Assembly: GCF_000719515.1 (NCBI RefSeq)
Contig: NZ_JOGR01000010.1
Span: forward strand, 434,001 to 498,000
Direction: 5' to 3'
DNA from: Glycomyces sp. NRRL B-16210
GTDB taxonomy: Bacteria; Actinomycetota; Actinomycetes; Mycobacteriales; Micromonosporaceae
Length of the DNA: 64,000 bases
Shown here: one piece after another, positions 32,066-41,374 of the stretch
Numbering within the stretch: the first letter of the stretch is position 1
Layout: each line of letters starts with the position of its first letter
Position numbers and translations under genes: made by a program
Notes under the pieces: generated by a model
Databases searched by the model: none
Seen by the model: the letters and a program-made list of their open reading frames with translations, nothing else
What the model was told of the DNA's origin: nothing

Positions 32066-32920
32066 GTGGCGAATGAATCGATGCGGCAGAACTGGACCGA
32101 CGGGGCCGCCGGGTGGGTCGCGAACCAGGCGATCTTCGACGCGGTGTTCGCGCCGGTCACGGCGGCGATCCTCGCGAAGGCCTCTTTGGGGACCGGGCGG
32201 CGGGTGCTCGACATCGGTTGCGGGACAGGGACGCTGCTTGCGGCGAGTGTCGCCGCAGGCGCTGAGGTCGTCGGTGTGGACATCTCGGAGGGCATGGCCG
32301 CGGCTGCTCGCGGGCGTGTGCCCGAGGCGACGGTGGTCGTCGCCGACGCGCAGACCGCGGATCTGCTCGCCGAGGTTCCGGGGGCGCCGTTCGAGCGGGT
32401 CGTCTCGCGCTTCGGCGTCATGTTCTTCGAGGACCCCGAGGCGGCGTTCGCGAACATCCGCCGTGCGGCCGCGCCGGGGGCTCGCCTCGTGTTCGCCTGC
32501 TGGCGAGGCGAAGCGGAGAACCCGATGTTCAGCTTGGGTTCGCAGATCCTCATGGACCGGCTCGAACCGGAGCTTGAGGATCCCGCACCCGGCGCTCCGG
32601 GGCCGATGGCGTTCGCCGATGCCGATCGGCCTGCCGCAGTGCTGGCGGCCTCCGGGTGGGAGGCGGTGGAGGTCGAGGCGTTCGACTTCGTGTGCGACTA
32701 CGGGATCGACGGCAGTGACGGTGTCGAGGAGCGGCTGACCACGATCCTCGCCGGCGGCATCGGCCGACTCGCCAGGGAGCAACTGGTGCCGCGCCTCGGC
32801 GAGGACGGCTGGGCGGCGGTCGTGGAGGAAGTGCGCAGCGAACTGCGAGATAATCTCGTGGACGGCACGGTCCGGTTCCCGGGCGCGGTCTGGATCGTCT
32901 CCGCGATCAACCCGGCCTGA
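32066..32920 (+). CDS. Class I SAM-dependent methyltransferase
   Basis: A 284-residue methyltransferase. Motif I, VLDIGCGTGTLL, is near residue 48, an acidic residue follows (GVDISEGM), and the motif ISRFGVMFF-type strand appears as VVSRFGVMFFEDP. The closest types are the small-molecule or arsenite/ubiquinone-like methyltransferases; the substrate is unknown. The start is GTG with a leaderless -10. It is separated from the transglutaminase-like gene by 60 bp and may be transcribed with it. Confidence 0.85.
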   Translation: MANESMRQNWTDGAAGWVANQAIFDAVFAPVTAAILAKASLGTGRRVLDIGCGTGTLLAASVAAGAEVVGVDISEGMAAAARGRVPEATVVVADAQTADLLAEVPGAPFERVVSRFGVMFFEDPEAAFANIRRAAAPGARLVFACWRGEAENPMFSLGSQILMDRLEPELEDPAPGAPGPMAFADADRPAAVLAASGWEAVEVEAFDFVCDYGIDGSDGVEERLTTILAGGIGRLAREQLVPRLGEDGWAAVVEEVRSELRDNLVDGTVRFPGAVWIVSAINPA

Positions 32921-32979
32921 GCGGCGCGGTTGTCACACCGGGGCAATACGATCGGCGCAACCACCGAACGGAGCCGACT

Positions 32980-33855
32980 GTGACCACCGACTACTACCTC
33001 CGGCCGGGACCGTTCACCGATCCCGGGCCGCATCGAGAGGCTCTTCTCGCGCTGCCCGGCAATATCCCCGCGCTGCTCGACGCCCTCCACGGCCTACTTA
33101 TCCACGAGCACCTCACCTGGGCCTACGGCGTCGAGCACCGCCCCGAGCACAACGAGACCTCGAACCTGCGCCACGCCGAGGACCTCCTCGGCCGCCTCCT
33201 CGCCGACGGACGGCCGCTCACCGAGCCCCGTGAGGCGGATCGGCGACTGGGCGGCACCTGCCGCCACTTCACGCTGCTGACCGTTGCCGCCCTGCGCGCC
33301 CACGGCGTCCCCGCCCGCGCCCGCTGCGGCTTCGGCGCCTACTTCAAGCCGGACGTCTTCGAGGACCACTGGGTCGCCGAGTACTGGAACGCCGACGAGG
33401 GCCGCTGGGTCCTCGTCGACGCCCAGATCGACGACCGCCAGCGGGAACTGTTCGGCACCGATGTGGACACCACCGACGTCCCCCGCGACCGGTTCATCGT
33501 CGCCGGTGACGCCTGGCGGCGCTGCCGCGCCGGCGAGGACGACCCGAACCGCTACGGGCTCAGCGTCACCGACGAGTCCGGCGCCTGGTGGATCGCGTCG
33601 AACCTCATCCGCGACACCGCCGCCCTGTCCAACCTCGAGATGCTCCCCTGGGACGACTGGGGCGCCATGCCCGGACCCGAGGACGAGATCGGACCGGACC
33701 TCACCGAACTGCTCGACCGACTCGCAGCCCTCACCGCGAACCCCGAAACCGCCGCGGAGACCCGCCGGCTCTACGACCACGACAGCCTGCGAGTCCCCGA
33801 GAAGGTCCACAACGCCAGTAGAGGCCACGACGAACCGACATTCCTCCGCGCCTGA
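32980..33855 (+). CDS. Transglutaminase-like cysteine protein
   Basis: A 291-residue protein with a transglutaminase/arylamine-like catalytic fold. The triad is visible as C94 in GGTCRHFTLL, H130 in EDHWVAEYW and D147 in VLVDAQID. No signal peptide is present, so it acts in the cytosol, perhaps as a peptidase or amidase rather than a cross-linker. The GTG start has ACGGAG 6 nt upstream. It is convergent with the pectin operon, and only 13 bp separate the two stops. Confidence 0.83.
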   Translation: MTTDYYLRPGPFTDPGPHREALLALPGNIPALLDALHGLLIHEHLTWAYGVEHRPEHNETSNLRHAEDLLGRLLADGRPLTEPREADRRLGGTCRHFTLLTVAALRAHGVPARARCGFGAYFKPDVFEDHWVAEYWNADEGRWVLVDAQIDDRQRELFGTDVDTTDVPRDRFIVAGDAWRRCRAGEDDPNRYGLSVTDESGAWWIASNLIRDTAALSNLEMLPWDDWGAMPGPEDEIGPDLTELLDRLAALTANPETAAETRRLYDHDSLRVPEKVHNASRGHDEPTFLRA

Positions 33856-33868
33856 GCGCGACGGTTCC

Positions 33869-36508
33869 TCAGGTTGAGCGGGGCTTGAGGTTGGGGGTTA
33901 TCAGGGCCAGGTTCTGGATGGTTGCCAGGCCGCATTGGGCGGCGTCGTTGGTGGAGAGGGTGCGGGCCTCGTCCACTGGGGAGAGGACTTCCGGCGGGAG
34001 TATGCGGACCGCTCGGAAGGCCTCCTCTCCCATGAACTCGCCTCCTACGAAGTAGGCCTCCCAGGCTCGGTCGGCGAGTGCGTTGTCGCCCAGGCGGTTC
34101 GCCGCGTAGGCGGCCAGTCGGGAGTGCGCCTGTTGCAGGTTGAGGCCGGTCGGGACGACGCCGAGTTCTTCGCGCTGGTCTTCGGGTTCGGCCAGGTAGA
34201 GGCGGCAGTACTGGAGCCAGGACTCGCGGAATCCGGGGGCCTCGATCTGGCCGGCGTCGATGAGGCTCACCAGTTCGCTGCACACCTCGACCAGTCCGAA
34301 GACGGCCGAGAGGTGCGAGACGGAGACGCGGTCGCGGTCGGTGGCGAAGCGGCCCGTGTCGAGATCGTAGAGGGCTTCGCCGGTGAAGAAGCCCTTGGGC
34401 AGGGAGCCGATGTCGGTCATCGTGCCGATCAGGCGGTCGCGCGAGCGCTCGTTGCCGGTGATCTCCCAGTCCGCCAGCCAGGTCGCCGCGAGCGCGCTCC
34501 AGTCGGTGCCGAGGCCGACCGCGAGCGCCCGGCGTTCGGGTTTGTAGGTCGCGGCGTCGCGCCGCACCTTGCGGGTCGGGTCGAGGTTGAGGAACGTGGT
34601 GTCCGAGTCGCGCAGCTCCAGCATGAGGTCGCGGGTGTGCTCGTCGCCGGTGAGGAAGTAGTGGCAGCGCCGGTACGCGGGCGTGGAGATGCGCACCTGC
34701 TTTGCGCTGCAACCCCAGTGCTGCACGTTGTGGCGAGTGCCGAGGCCCTGCCAGGGGCCTGCGTGGTAGACGTCCACGTCCCCGGTGTGCCGGGTCATGC
34801 GCTCGGCGAGGCGGTACACGTCCGCTCTTCCGGTGCGCAGGAACGAGGTCCACAGCCACAGGTCCGGCGAGAGCTCGGAGTTGTCCCACGCGTAGCCGCC
34901 GATGTCGTAGCGCCAGGTGTGCCGGTCGGTGTCGTAGGCGTGCATGACGTCGCCGAAGTTCCAGAATCCGTACCAGGAGCGCTGGTCGACCTGGCCGACG
35001 TAGTAGTCGAGCAGGAAGTCCAGCCGGTCCTCCAGTGCGGCCCTCCGGGGATCGGCGCGGTCGGGCAGGTCCCAGTCGCCCAGCACGCCCGCCTCGTGAA
35101 GCGCCTGGGGCGTGGGCGCCAGTTGCGGGCGGGTCGCCGTGCCACGGGCGATGCGCGCGAGTTCGGTGACGGGAGGCGTGGCCGCGAACGGGGTCACGGT
35201 CAGCTCGTGGGTGCGGCCGATGCCGTGGGCGGTGCCGAACCCGGGTTCGTAGTCCTCGTAAGTGATCTCGAGGGCTTCGAGCTGGTCGGCGTAGTCCTCC
35301 TGGCCGAGGCCGTCGTGGTAGAAGCGCAGGTCCATCGGGGCGGCCTCGGGCGACCACAGCCAGGTGGTCAGGGTCGCCTCGTCGGTGTCGGCGCCGCGGA
35401 CGTCGAGGCCGGTCGGGTGCGACTGCCAGAACCCGGTCAGCGCGACCGCCAGGCCGCCGCCGATGTCGCCGACGTAGGCGAGGCCTTCGGAGCGGGTGCC
35501 CTGCGCGATGTCGATCCAAGGCTTGTCGGAAGAGGTTCGCTTGTGGAGGGTGAAGCCGTTCGCGTTGAGCTGGCGCAGTGAGTAGTCGGGCCAGGTGGGG
35601 ATCCAGCGCGCGAGTTCGTCGACCGAGCGCTCCCATGTGGAGGGATCGGGCGTGGGCCGCCCGTCGAGTTGCGCGGCGCGCACTTCGGCGCCCGGGTCGC
35701 GGCGCAGGCCGGTCAGCCCGCGCACCGCCTCGCGCAGGAATCCGCCGTCGGCGCCCGCGAACCGCACGTGCCGGTCGTGCCACGCGGCGCGCAGCGGCAC
35801 GGTGAACCGCAGGCCGAGCGAGCTGAGGAAGTCCTGGTCGGGCTCGCCGTCCCAGATGAAGGAGTGGACGAGCCTGAAGGTCGCGGCCCCGGCGGCGAAG
35901 ATCAGGCGGACCGTGAACGGCAGCCATTCGCGGCCGTCCTCGCGGTGGACGCCGGTGACGCGGAGGACGGCGCGCAGCGGCCCGTCCTGCTCGACGGCGC
36001 AGCCGGTGACGTGGCCGACGGCGTGGACCCGGCCTCGCACGTCGGGCTCGGGGTGGTCCTGGCGGCTGGAGACCAGCCTGCCGGCCTTGGCCACCTCCAC
36101 GTCTCCTATTTGGAGGGACCGTATGAGTTCGGGTCCGGAGTCGGCCACCACCACTCGGCTCTCGCCGGTGTCGACGGTGAAGCCGCCTTCGGTGGGGGTC
36201 ACGGTGACTCGGGCCTGAGGGGCTTCGCTGCCGCCCAGGACGACTCGGTACTCCTCGGCGGGTTCGCCCGCGCCGAGGGCGACGCCCGCCCATTTGACGC
36301 TGCCGTCCGGCCACGTGGCGAGCGGCCAGGTCTGCGCCGGCACCGGTGCTCCGGCGCCGTCGAGGACCGCCAGGTCCGCCGGATCGGCGACCGCGCCCGG
36401 CGTGAGCGGGACGCCGCAGGTGACGCCGCCGATCGCGAGGTCGGGCGCGGCGTCGTCCAGCCAGCGCAGCGGGACGTCGACGGTGGTGTCGTTGTGCTCG
36501 GTGTTCAT
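33869..36508 (-). CDS. Exo-rhamnogalacturonan lyase, PL26/YetA-like
   Basis: An 879-residue protein of the PcRGLX/YetA family (PL26), which releases unsaturated disaccharides from the end of rhamnogalacturonan I chains. The N-terminal beta domain carries VPLRWLDD and WPLATWPDGSVKW. The middle and C-terminal parts include SWYGFWNFGDVMHAYD, RYDIGGYAWDNSE and RHNVQHWGCSAKQVR, family hallmarks. No signal peptide is seen, so it works inside the cell on imported oligosaccharides. The ATG overlaps the stop of the YesU-like gene (ATGA). It is the last gene of the operon. Confidence 0.9.
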   Translation of the reverse strand: MNTEHNDTTVDVPLRWLDDAAPDLAIGGVTCGVPLTPGAVADPADLAVLDGAGAPVPAQTWPLATWPDGSVKWAGVALGAGEPAEEYRVVLGGSEAPQARVTVTPTEGGFTVDTGESRVVVADSGPELIRSLQIGDVEVAKAGRLVSSRQDHPEPDVRGRVHAVGHVTGCAVEQDGPLRAVLRVTGVHREDGREWLPFTVRLIFAAGAATFRLVHSFIWDGEPDQDFLSSLGLRFTVPLRAAWHDRHVRFAGADGGFLREAVRGLTGLRRDPGAEVRAAQLDGRPTPDPSTWERSVDELARWIPTWPDYSLRQLNANGFTLHKRTSSDKPWIDIAQGTRSEGLAYVGDIGGGLAVALTGFWQSHPTGLDVRGADTDEATLTTWLWSPEAAPMDLRFYHDGLGQEDYADQLEALEITYEDYEPGFGTAHGIGRTHELTVTPFAATPPVTELARIARGTATRPQLAPTPQALHEAGVLGDWDLPDRADPRRAALEDRLDFLLDYYVGQVDQRSWYGFWNFGDVMHAYDTDRHTWRYDIGGYAWDNSELSPDLWLWTSFLRTGRADVYRLAERMTRHTGDVDVYHAGPWQGLGTRHNVQHWGCSAKQVRISTPAYRRCHYFLTGDEHTRDLMLELRDSDTTFLNLDPTRKVRRDAATYKPERRALAVGLGTDWSALAATWLADWEITGNERSRDRLIGTMTDIGSLPKGFFTGEALYDLDTGRFATDRDRVSVSHLSAVFGLVEVCSELVSLIDAGQIEAPGFRESWLQYCRLYLAEPEDQREELGVVPTGLNLQQAHSRLAAYAANRLGDNALADRAWEAYFVGGEFMGEEAFRAVRILPPEVLSPVDEARTLSTNDAAQCGLATIQNLALITPNLKPRST

Positions 36509-37176
36509 GACAGCTCGGTCACCTCGAGGTTGCGGTAGTGGGCGACGAGGGGCGACATCTGGCGGAAGCCGATGCGTCCGGCGCCCAGCGGCTCGTCGTC
36601 GTGGAACGTGAACAGTTGCAGGTCGTCGATGGCGAAGGACACCTCGTTGCCGCGCTTGACGATGCGCGCGCGGTAGTGGCGGTCGGCGTCCTCGGGGGCG
36701 GGCAGCGGGTCCGCGCCCTGCGCGACCAGATGGAAGCCGGGGCTCTTGCGCAGGTTGCAGGTTCGGAAGCTGCGCTCGGCCGGCCATTTGCGGCGCAGGT
36801 AGGAGACGTGCAATGTGGACACTTCGCCCGAGTGGTATTGCGGGTAGTGCCCGGTGCGCTGCGCGAGCGACGGGTCGAACAGGTCGCGTCCGCCCGTGCC
36901 GGTCGCGGCGAAGAAGAGGATCGCCAGTCCGGCGCCCGCGAGCGGTTTGAAGTCCCAGGCGATCGCGATGTCGGCGCCGAAGACCTCGGGGCACCAGAAG
37001 GTGAAGTGGGCGTGGTCGCCGCGCCCGGCGGCCTCGAAGGCCGCCTCGTCTGCGGCGCTGGACAGGACGATGCCGCCGTCCGCGTACTCGACTCGGGCCG
37101 GGCCCTCGGCGACCCAGTCCTCCAGGTCGGTGGAGGTGGCGAGCGGGTTGCGGTAGGTCAAGGCCGCACCATCCAC
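36505..37176 (-). CDS. YesU-like protein (DUF1961)
   Basis: A 223-residue jelly-roll protein of the DUF1961 family, orthologous in appearance to Bacillus YesU. LTYRNPLATSTDLEDW, HFTFWCPEVFGADI, AILFFAATGTGGRDLFD, SFRTCNLRKSPGFHLVAQGA and GRIGFRQMSP are shared marks. The role in rhamnogalacturonan use is unknown; a lectin-like or lyase function has been supposed. The GTG at 37176 is chosen because it aligns with the short extension before YRNPL in the family. A TTG at 37161 that overlaps the preceding stop is the alternative. Confidence 0.87.
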   Translation of the reverse strand: MDGAALTYRNPLATSTDLEDWVAEGPARVEYADGGIVLSSAADEAAFEAAGRGDHAHFTFWCPEVFGADIAIAWDFKPLAGAGLAILFFAATGTGGRDLFDPSLAQRTGHYPQYHSGEVSTLHVSYLRRKWPAERSFRTCNLRKSPGFHLVAQGADPLPAPEDADRHYRARIVKRGNEVSFAIDDLQLFTFHDDEPLGAGRIGFRQMSPLVAHYRNLEVTELS

Positions 37177-37862
37177 TTGCCTAGGGGCTCTTGGTCGTCG
37201 CCGATCCCGCGCAGGGTGCGCAGCGCTTCGGCGACGTACGCGGCAACCGCGGCGGCTCCGGCCGTGGTGAAGTGGGTGTTGTCCTTGGACAGGGCCTCGT
37301 CCACTTCGATGCCGCGCGCCGCGGCCGCGCCGTGGACGAACAGGGCCGCCGAGGCCTCCTCGCCGAGCCACGGGTAGAGCCAGCGGGTGAAGGCGGTCAG
37401 GTCGATGACGGGCACGTCGAGTTCGCGCCCGAGCGACCGGACCGCCGCGGGGTAGGGGCCGTGGGAGTGGCGCAGCTCCCCCGCCTCGTCGAACAGTCGG
37501 CGTTCGACGCTCGTGGCGAGGACGGGCCGCGCCTCGGCGGCGCGGACCTCGGCGATGAACTCGGTGAGCCGCGTGCGGTAGCCGCCGTCCGCGGCGAGCT
37601 GGTCGGGGTCCTTCTGGTCGTTGTGACCGAACTGGATCACGACGGTGTCGCCCGCCGCGAGTTCGGCGGTGAGCGTGTCCCAGTGGCCCTCTTCGCGGAA
37701 GGAGCGCGTGGTGGCGCCGCCGACGGCGAGGTTGCGCACGGGTTCGGCGAAGTGGCGGGCGAGTTCGTCGCCCCATCCGAGGAGGGGCAGGTCGGCGCGG
37801 CCGGAGGTGCGGCCGTGGTCGGTGGGGGCGACGGTGGAGTCGCCGGCGAGGTGGATCGTCAT
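37158..37862 (-). CDS. Rhamnogalacturonan acetylesterase (SGNH hydrolase, RhgT-like)
   Basis: A 234-residue SGNH esterase that removes acetyl groups from rhamnogalacturonan oligosaccharides so that lyases can act. Block I is LAGDSTVAP with the nucleophile serine, block III is IQFGHNDQKD, and the catalytic Asp-x-x-His is DNTHF near residue 200. There is no signal peptide, so deacetylation would occur after import. The ATG overlaps the last base of the permease stop (TGATG). It corresponds to YesT/YesY in Bacillus. Confidence 0.9.
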   Translation of the reverse strand: MTIHLAGDSTVAPTDHGRTSGRADLPLLGWGDELARHFAEPVRNLAVGGATTRSFREEGHWDTLTAELAAGDTVVIQFGHNDQKDPDQLAADGGYRTRLTEFIAEVRAAEARPVLATSVERRLFDEAGELRHSHGPYPAAVRSLGRELDVPVIDLTAFTRWLYPWLGEEASAALFVHGAAAARGIEVDEALSKDNTHFTTAGAAAVAAYVAEALRTLRGIGDDQEPLGKWMVRP

Positions 37863-38746
37863 CAGCCTTTCACGCTCCCGATGAGCATGCCTTTCGCGAA
37901 GTGCTTCTGGAGGAACGGGTACGCCAGGATCACCGGGATGGTCGCGACGATGACCACGGCGAACTTGATGCCTTGGGCGGGAGGCGGGACCTCCGAGTTG
38001 AGCTCGTCCGCCGAGAGGGACGCGGCGGCGGTGACCTGGCGCAGGATCATCTGGAGCGTCCACTTGCTCGTGTCGCTGAGGTACAGCAGCGGCGAGAGGT
38101 AGTCGTTCCAGATGCCGACGGCGTAGAACAGCGCGAAGGTGGCCAGGACCGGTTTGGACAGCGGGAGGATGACGTTCCAGAGCACTTGCAGCTCGTTGGC
38201 GCCGTCAATCTTCGCCGACTCCTCCAACTCGTTCGGCAGTTGCTGGAAGAAGTTCTTGATGATGATGAGGCTGAACGGGTTGATGGCCATGGGCAGGATC
38301 AGCGACCAGTAGCTGTCGAGCAGGCCGAGGTCCTTGACCACGAGGAACGTGGGGATGAGTCCCGCGCTGAAGACCATCGTGAAGATGACCAGGCTCAGGA
38401 TGGTGCGGCGGCCGGGGAGGTCGGTCTTCGCCAGCGGGTAGGCCATGAGCGCGGTGAGCGCCAACTGGATCAGGGTGCCGACGAAGGTGACCACGACGGT
38501 GGTGGCGAAGGCCCGCACGATCACCTTGGAGGACAGGATCGACTCGTACGAGACGGTGGTGAACTCGTTGGGCCACAGGAAGAACGGCCGGGTGGTGATC
38601 TCGAGTTCGGTCGCGAAGGAGCCGGCGAGCACGTACAGGAACGGGAGGATGGCGAGCATCCCCACGCCGATCAGCAGCACGATGTTGAGGACGTCGAAGG
38701 CGCGTCCGGCGCGGGTGTTGAACCGCCTGTGCGTCGTGGAGGCCAT
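37862..38746 (-). CDS. LplC/YtcP-type sugar ABC permease
   Basis: A 294-residue permease with six membrane helices. Its binding-protein-dependent transport motif, ESAKIDGANELQVLWNVILP, is the cytoplasmic contact for the ATPase. It forms the channel for rhamnogalacturonan oligosaccharides with the preceding permease. Coupling is by TGATG at both ends of the gene. No ATPase gene is present in the operon, so a shared MsmX-like ATPase elsewhere must power the system. Confidence 0.92.
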   Translation of the reverse strand: MASTTHRRFNTRAGRAFDVLNIVLLIGVGMLAILPFLYVLAGSFATELEITTRPFFLWPNEFTTVSYESILSSKVIVRAFATTVVVTFVGTLIQLALTALMAYPLAKTDLPGRRTILSLVIFTMVFSAGLIPTFLVVKDLGLLDSYWSLILPMAINPFSLIIIKNFFQQLPNELEESAKIDGANELQVLWNVILPLSKPVLATFALFYAVGIWNDYLSPLLYLSDTSKWTLQMILRQVTAAASLSADELNSEVPPPAQGIKFAVVIVATIPVILAYPFLQKHFAKGMLIGSVKG

Positions 38747-39714
38747 CAGAAGATCCCCTGCTGGTTGAAGCGCTTGGCGAGCCAGTTGGTGCCGAAGATG
38801 AGCACGAGCCCGATGATGGCCTTGAACAGGCCGACGGCGGTGGCGTAGCTGTAGGCGCCCTGCTGGATGCCCGCGAAGTAGACGTACGTGTCGAACACGT
38901 CGGCGACGGATCTGTTGAGCGAGTTGGACATCAGGTAGATCTGCTCGAACCCGGTGTTGAGGATCTGCCCGGTCTGGAGGATCAGGAGCACCACGATGGT
39001 GGGCATGATCGAGGGGATGGTGATGTTCCAGACCCGCTGCCAGCGCCCGGCGCCGTCGATGATCGCGGCCTCGTACTGCTCCTGGTCGACGCCGGCGAGC
39101 GCGGCGAGGAAGATGATCGTGCCCCAGCCGGTGTCCTTCCAGACCATCTGCATGAGGATGAGCGGGCGGAACCAGTCGCGCGAGGCGAGCATGTTCGCGT
39201 CGGTGTCGAACAGCCACGAGAAGAAGGTCCACAGTGGCCCGTCGCCGATGGAGAACATAAGCGCGGTGATCGAGACGACCACGGTCCAGGACAGGAAGTG
39301 CGGGATGTACACGAGCGTCTGGACGGTGCGCTTGAGGATCTGGAGGCGCAGTTCGTTGAGCAGCAGCGCGAGCACGATCGTGAGCGGGAACGCGATGAAC
39401 AGGCTCAGCGCCGCGACGATCATGGTGTTGGTCAGCAGGCGCGGGAAGTCCGGGTTGGTGAGGAACTCCTGGAAGTGGGCGAAGCCGACCCACTCGCTGC
39501 CGTCCACGCCGAGGAACGGGATGTAGTTCTTGAACGCGATCCGGGCCCCGTACATGGGCCAGAACCGGAACAGGACGAAGTAGACGATGCCCGGCAGCAT
39601 CAGGAAGAACAGCCACCGGTACCGCACCACGTCGGTCCAGAGGCGCCGCCTGCGGCGGCGGACGGGCGGCGGCGCGCCCGGCGGTTCGCGGTCGACCTGG
39701 AGGGCGGTCGTCAT
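38746..39714 (-). CDS. LplB/YtcQ-partner sugar ABC permease
   Basis: A 322-residue six-helix permease with a long basic cytoplasmic N-terminus (VRRRRRRLW). The EAA loop is EAAIIDGAGRWQRVWNITIP. The sequence FKNYIPFLGVDGSEWVG and the FNQQGIF end are typical of LplB-type permeases of pectin and xyloglucan oligosaccharide importers. The ATG at 39714 follows GAGGAG at a good distance. Confidence 0.92.
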   Translation of the reverse strand: MTTALQVDREPPGAPPPVRRRRRRLWTDVVRYRWLFFLMLPGIVYFVLFRFWPMYGARIAFKNYIPFLGVDGSEWVGFAHFQEFLTNPDFPRLLTNTMIVAALSLFIAFPLTIVLALLLNELRLQILKRTVQTLVYIPHFLSWTVVVSITALMFSIGDGPLWTFFSWLFDTDANMLASRDWFRPLILMQMVWKDTGWGTIIFLAALAGVDQEQYEAAIIDGAGRWQRVWNITIPSIMPTIVVLLILQTGQILNTGFEQIYLMSNSLNRSVADVFDTYVYFAGIQQGAYSYATAVGLFKAIIGLVLIFGTNWLAKRFNQQGIF

Positions 39715-39781
39715 CGCAGTCTCCTCGGGGATCGGAGTGGAGGCCGGCGCCGCCGAGCGGCGCCGGCCCCGCACCAGGGGG

Positions 39782-41314
39782 TCAGTTGGCGGACGAGTAG
39801 AGGTCGTTGATCTCCTGGGCGACCTCGCTGCCGCCGCTCGAATGCCACTGATCGATGGCCGCCTGGAGGCCGGCCTCGTCGATCTGCCCGTCGATGTACT
39901 GGATGCGCGCGTCCAAGATGATGTTGTCGAGCTGCGCGCCCTTGGTGGTGTAAGTCGGTGAGACGAAGGCCGCGGCGGGGTTGAACACCGCGTTCTCCAG
40001 GTCCTCGGCCTGGAGGGCGAGCCGGTAGTCGTAGAACTCCTGCTCGTAGTCGGTCCCCTGCTTGATCGGGTGGGCGGTGTAGCCGGCGAGGTTCATGCCC
40101 AACTGCGCCCAGGCCCCGGTAACCAGGTCGGTGAACTCCTGCTTGGCGGGGTCGAAGACCGCGCCGCCGTCCTCGACGGTGTAGTTGTCGCCCTCGATGC
40201 CGTGGTTCATGAGGTTCTGCGCCTCGGTGGTGTTGAGCTCGTTGAGGGCGGTGAGCACCTGGTCGAGCTGCTCCTCGGTCTGCACGCTGCTGCGCGGGAT
40301 GGCGAGGAAGCCGGCGTAGCCGGCGGTGGGCATCGCGAAGGTGCCGTGCGGGCCCTCGAGCTGGCCGGCGAGGCCGACGTACTGGTCGAAGCCCTCGGGG
40401 TCCTGGTCCTTGAACAGGCCCACGAGCTGCGCGGCGCGGGACTGGACGTCGATGATGATGCCGCCCTCGCCGTTGAGGAACGGCTCGTTCCAGTTCGCGC
40501 CGTCCATGGTGGCGTAGTCGGGGTTGACGTAGCCGTTGTCGACGAGGTCGCGCTCGTACTCCAGCGCCTCCAGCCACGCGTCGGTGGTGAAGGAGGGGAC
40601 GAGTTCGCCGCCCTGGTCGGTCCAGAGGTTGCCCGCGCCGTGCCAGACCTCGATCGCGTCGTAGGGGCTGCCGTTGCCGAGGCCGGCCCAGGCGATGTTG
40701 ATCATGCCGTAGGTGTCGTCCTGGCCGTTGCCGTCAGGGTCGTCCTCGGTGAAGGCCCGCGCGATCTCGTAGAGGTCGTCGGTGGTCTCGGGCAGGTCCA
40801 GGCCGAGGTTGTCGAGCCAGTCGGCGCGGATGATGACGCTGTGGCGGATGACGTCGCGGGCGCGGTAGACGCCGTAGACCTTGCCGTTGACGCTGGAGGC
40901 CTCCTGGACCTCGGGGTTCTCGGTGACGAGGTTCGGGTAGTCGCCCGAGGCGAGGTGCTCGGTGAGGTCCCAGAACCCACCCGCCTCGGCGGTCTGGACG
41001 AAGGCCTGGTCCTTGCCCTGGATGACCATGACGTCGGGGATGTCGTCGCCGGCGAGCACGGTGTTGGTCTTGGAGCCGTAGTCGCTGTTGGGCACCCACT
41101 GGACGCTGAGGTCGAGGCCGGCGATCTCGCTGAGGGCGAGGTCGATCGGGTCGTCCTCCTCCGGAGGGGTCGCGGAGAAGAACGGCGCCATGATGTTGAG
41201 CGACTCCAGGGGCTCGCCGCTGCCGGAGTCGTCGTCCGAGCACGCGGTCAGCGCGAGTCCGCTGACGGTCACGGCGGCGAGCGCAGCGATGGGAATGCGC
41301 TTGCTTGCTTTCAT
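39782..41314 (-). CDS. Oligosaccharide-binding lipoprotein (LplA/YtcQ-like)
   Basis: A 510-residue binding protein anchored by lipid. The signal peptide ends in LTAC with C25. The mature protein has the long LplA-type architecture (about 500 residues rather than 400), with ILGKDQAF-like QGKDQAFVQTAEAGGFWDLT and TYGMINIAWAGLGN segments. It delivers rhamnogalacturonan fragments to the two permeases. Asp/Ser-rich residues form the linker. It lies 60 bp behind the YesL-like gene with its own AAAGGA ribosome-binding site. Confidence 0.92.
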   Translation of the reverse strand: MKASKRIPIAALAAVTVSGLALTACSDDDSGSGEPLESLNIMAPFFSATPPEEDDPIDLALSEIAGLDLSVQWVPNSDYGSKTNTVLAGDDIPDVMVIQGKDQAFVQTAEAGGFWDLTEHLASGDYPNLVTENPEVQEASSVNGKVYGVYRARDVIRHSVIIRADWLDNLGLDLPETTDDLYEIARAFTEDDPDGNGQDDTYGMINIAWAGLGNGSPYDAIEVWHGAGNLWTDQGGELVPSFTTDAWLEALEYERDLVDNGYVNPDYATMDGANWNEPFLNGEGGIIIDVQSRAAQLVGLFKDQDPEGFDQYVGLAGQLEGPHGTFAMPTAGYAGFLAIPRSSVQTEEQLDQVLTALNELNTTEAQNLMNHGIEGDNYTVEDGGAVFDPAKQEFTDLVTGAWAQLGMNLAGYTAHPIKQGTDYEQEFYDYRLALQAEDLENAVFNPAAAFVSPTYTTKGAQLDNIILDARIQYIDGQIDEAGLQAAIDQWHSSGGSEVAQEINDLYSSAN

Positions 41315-41374
41315 CGGGATCCTTTCGAAGGGGTACTCATCAGTGCGGTCCGGTCGGCGTCGCCGCCGGAGGGG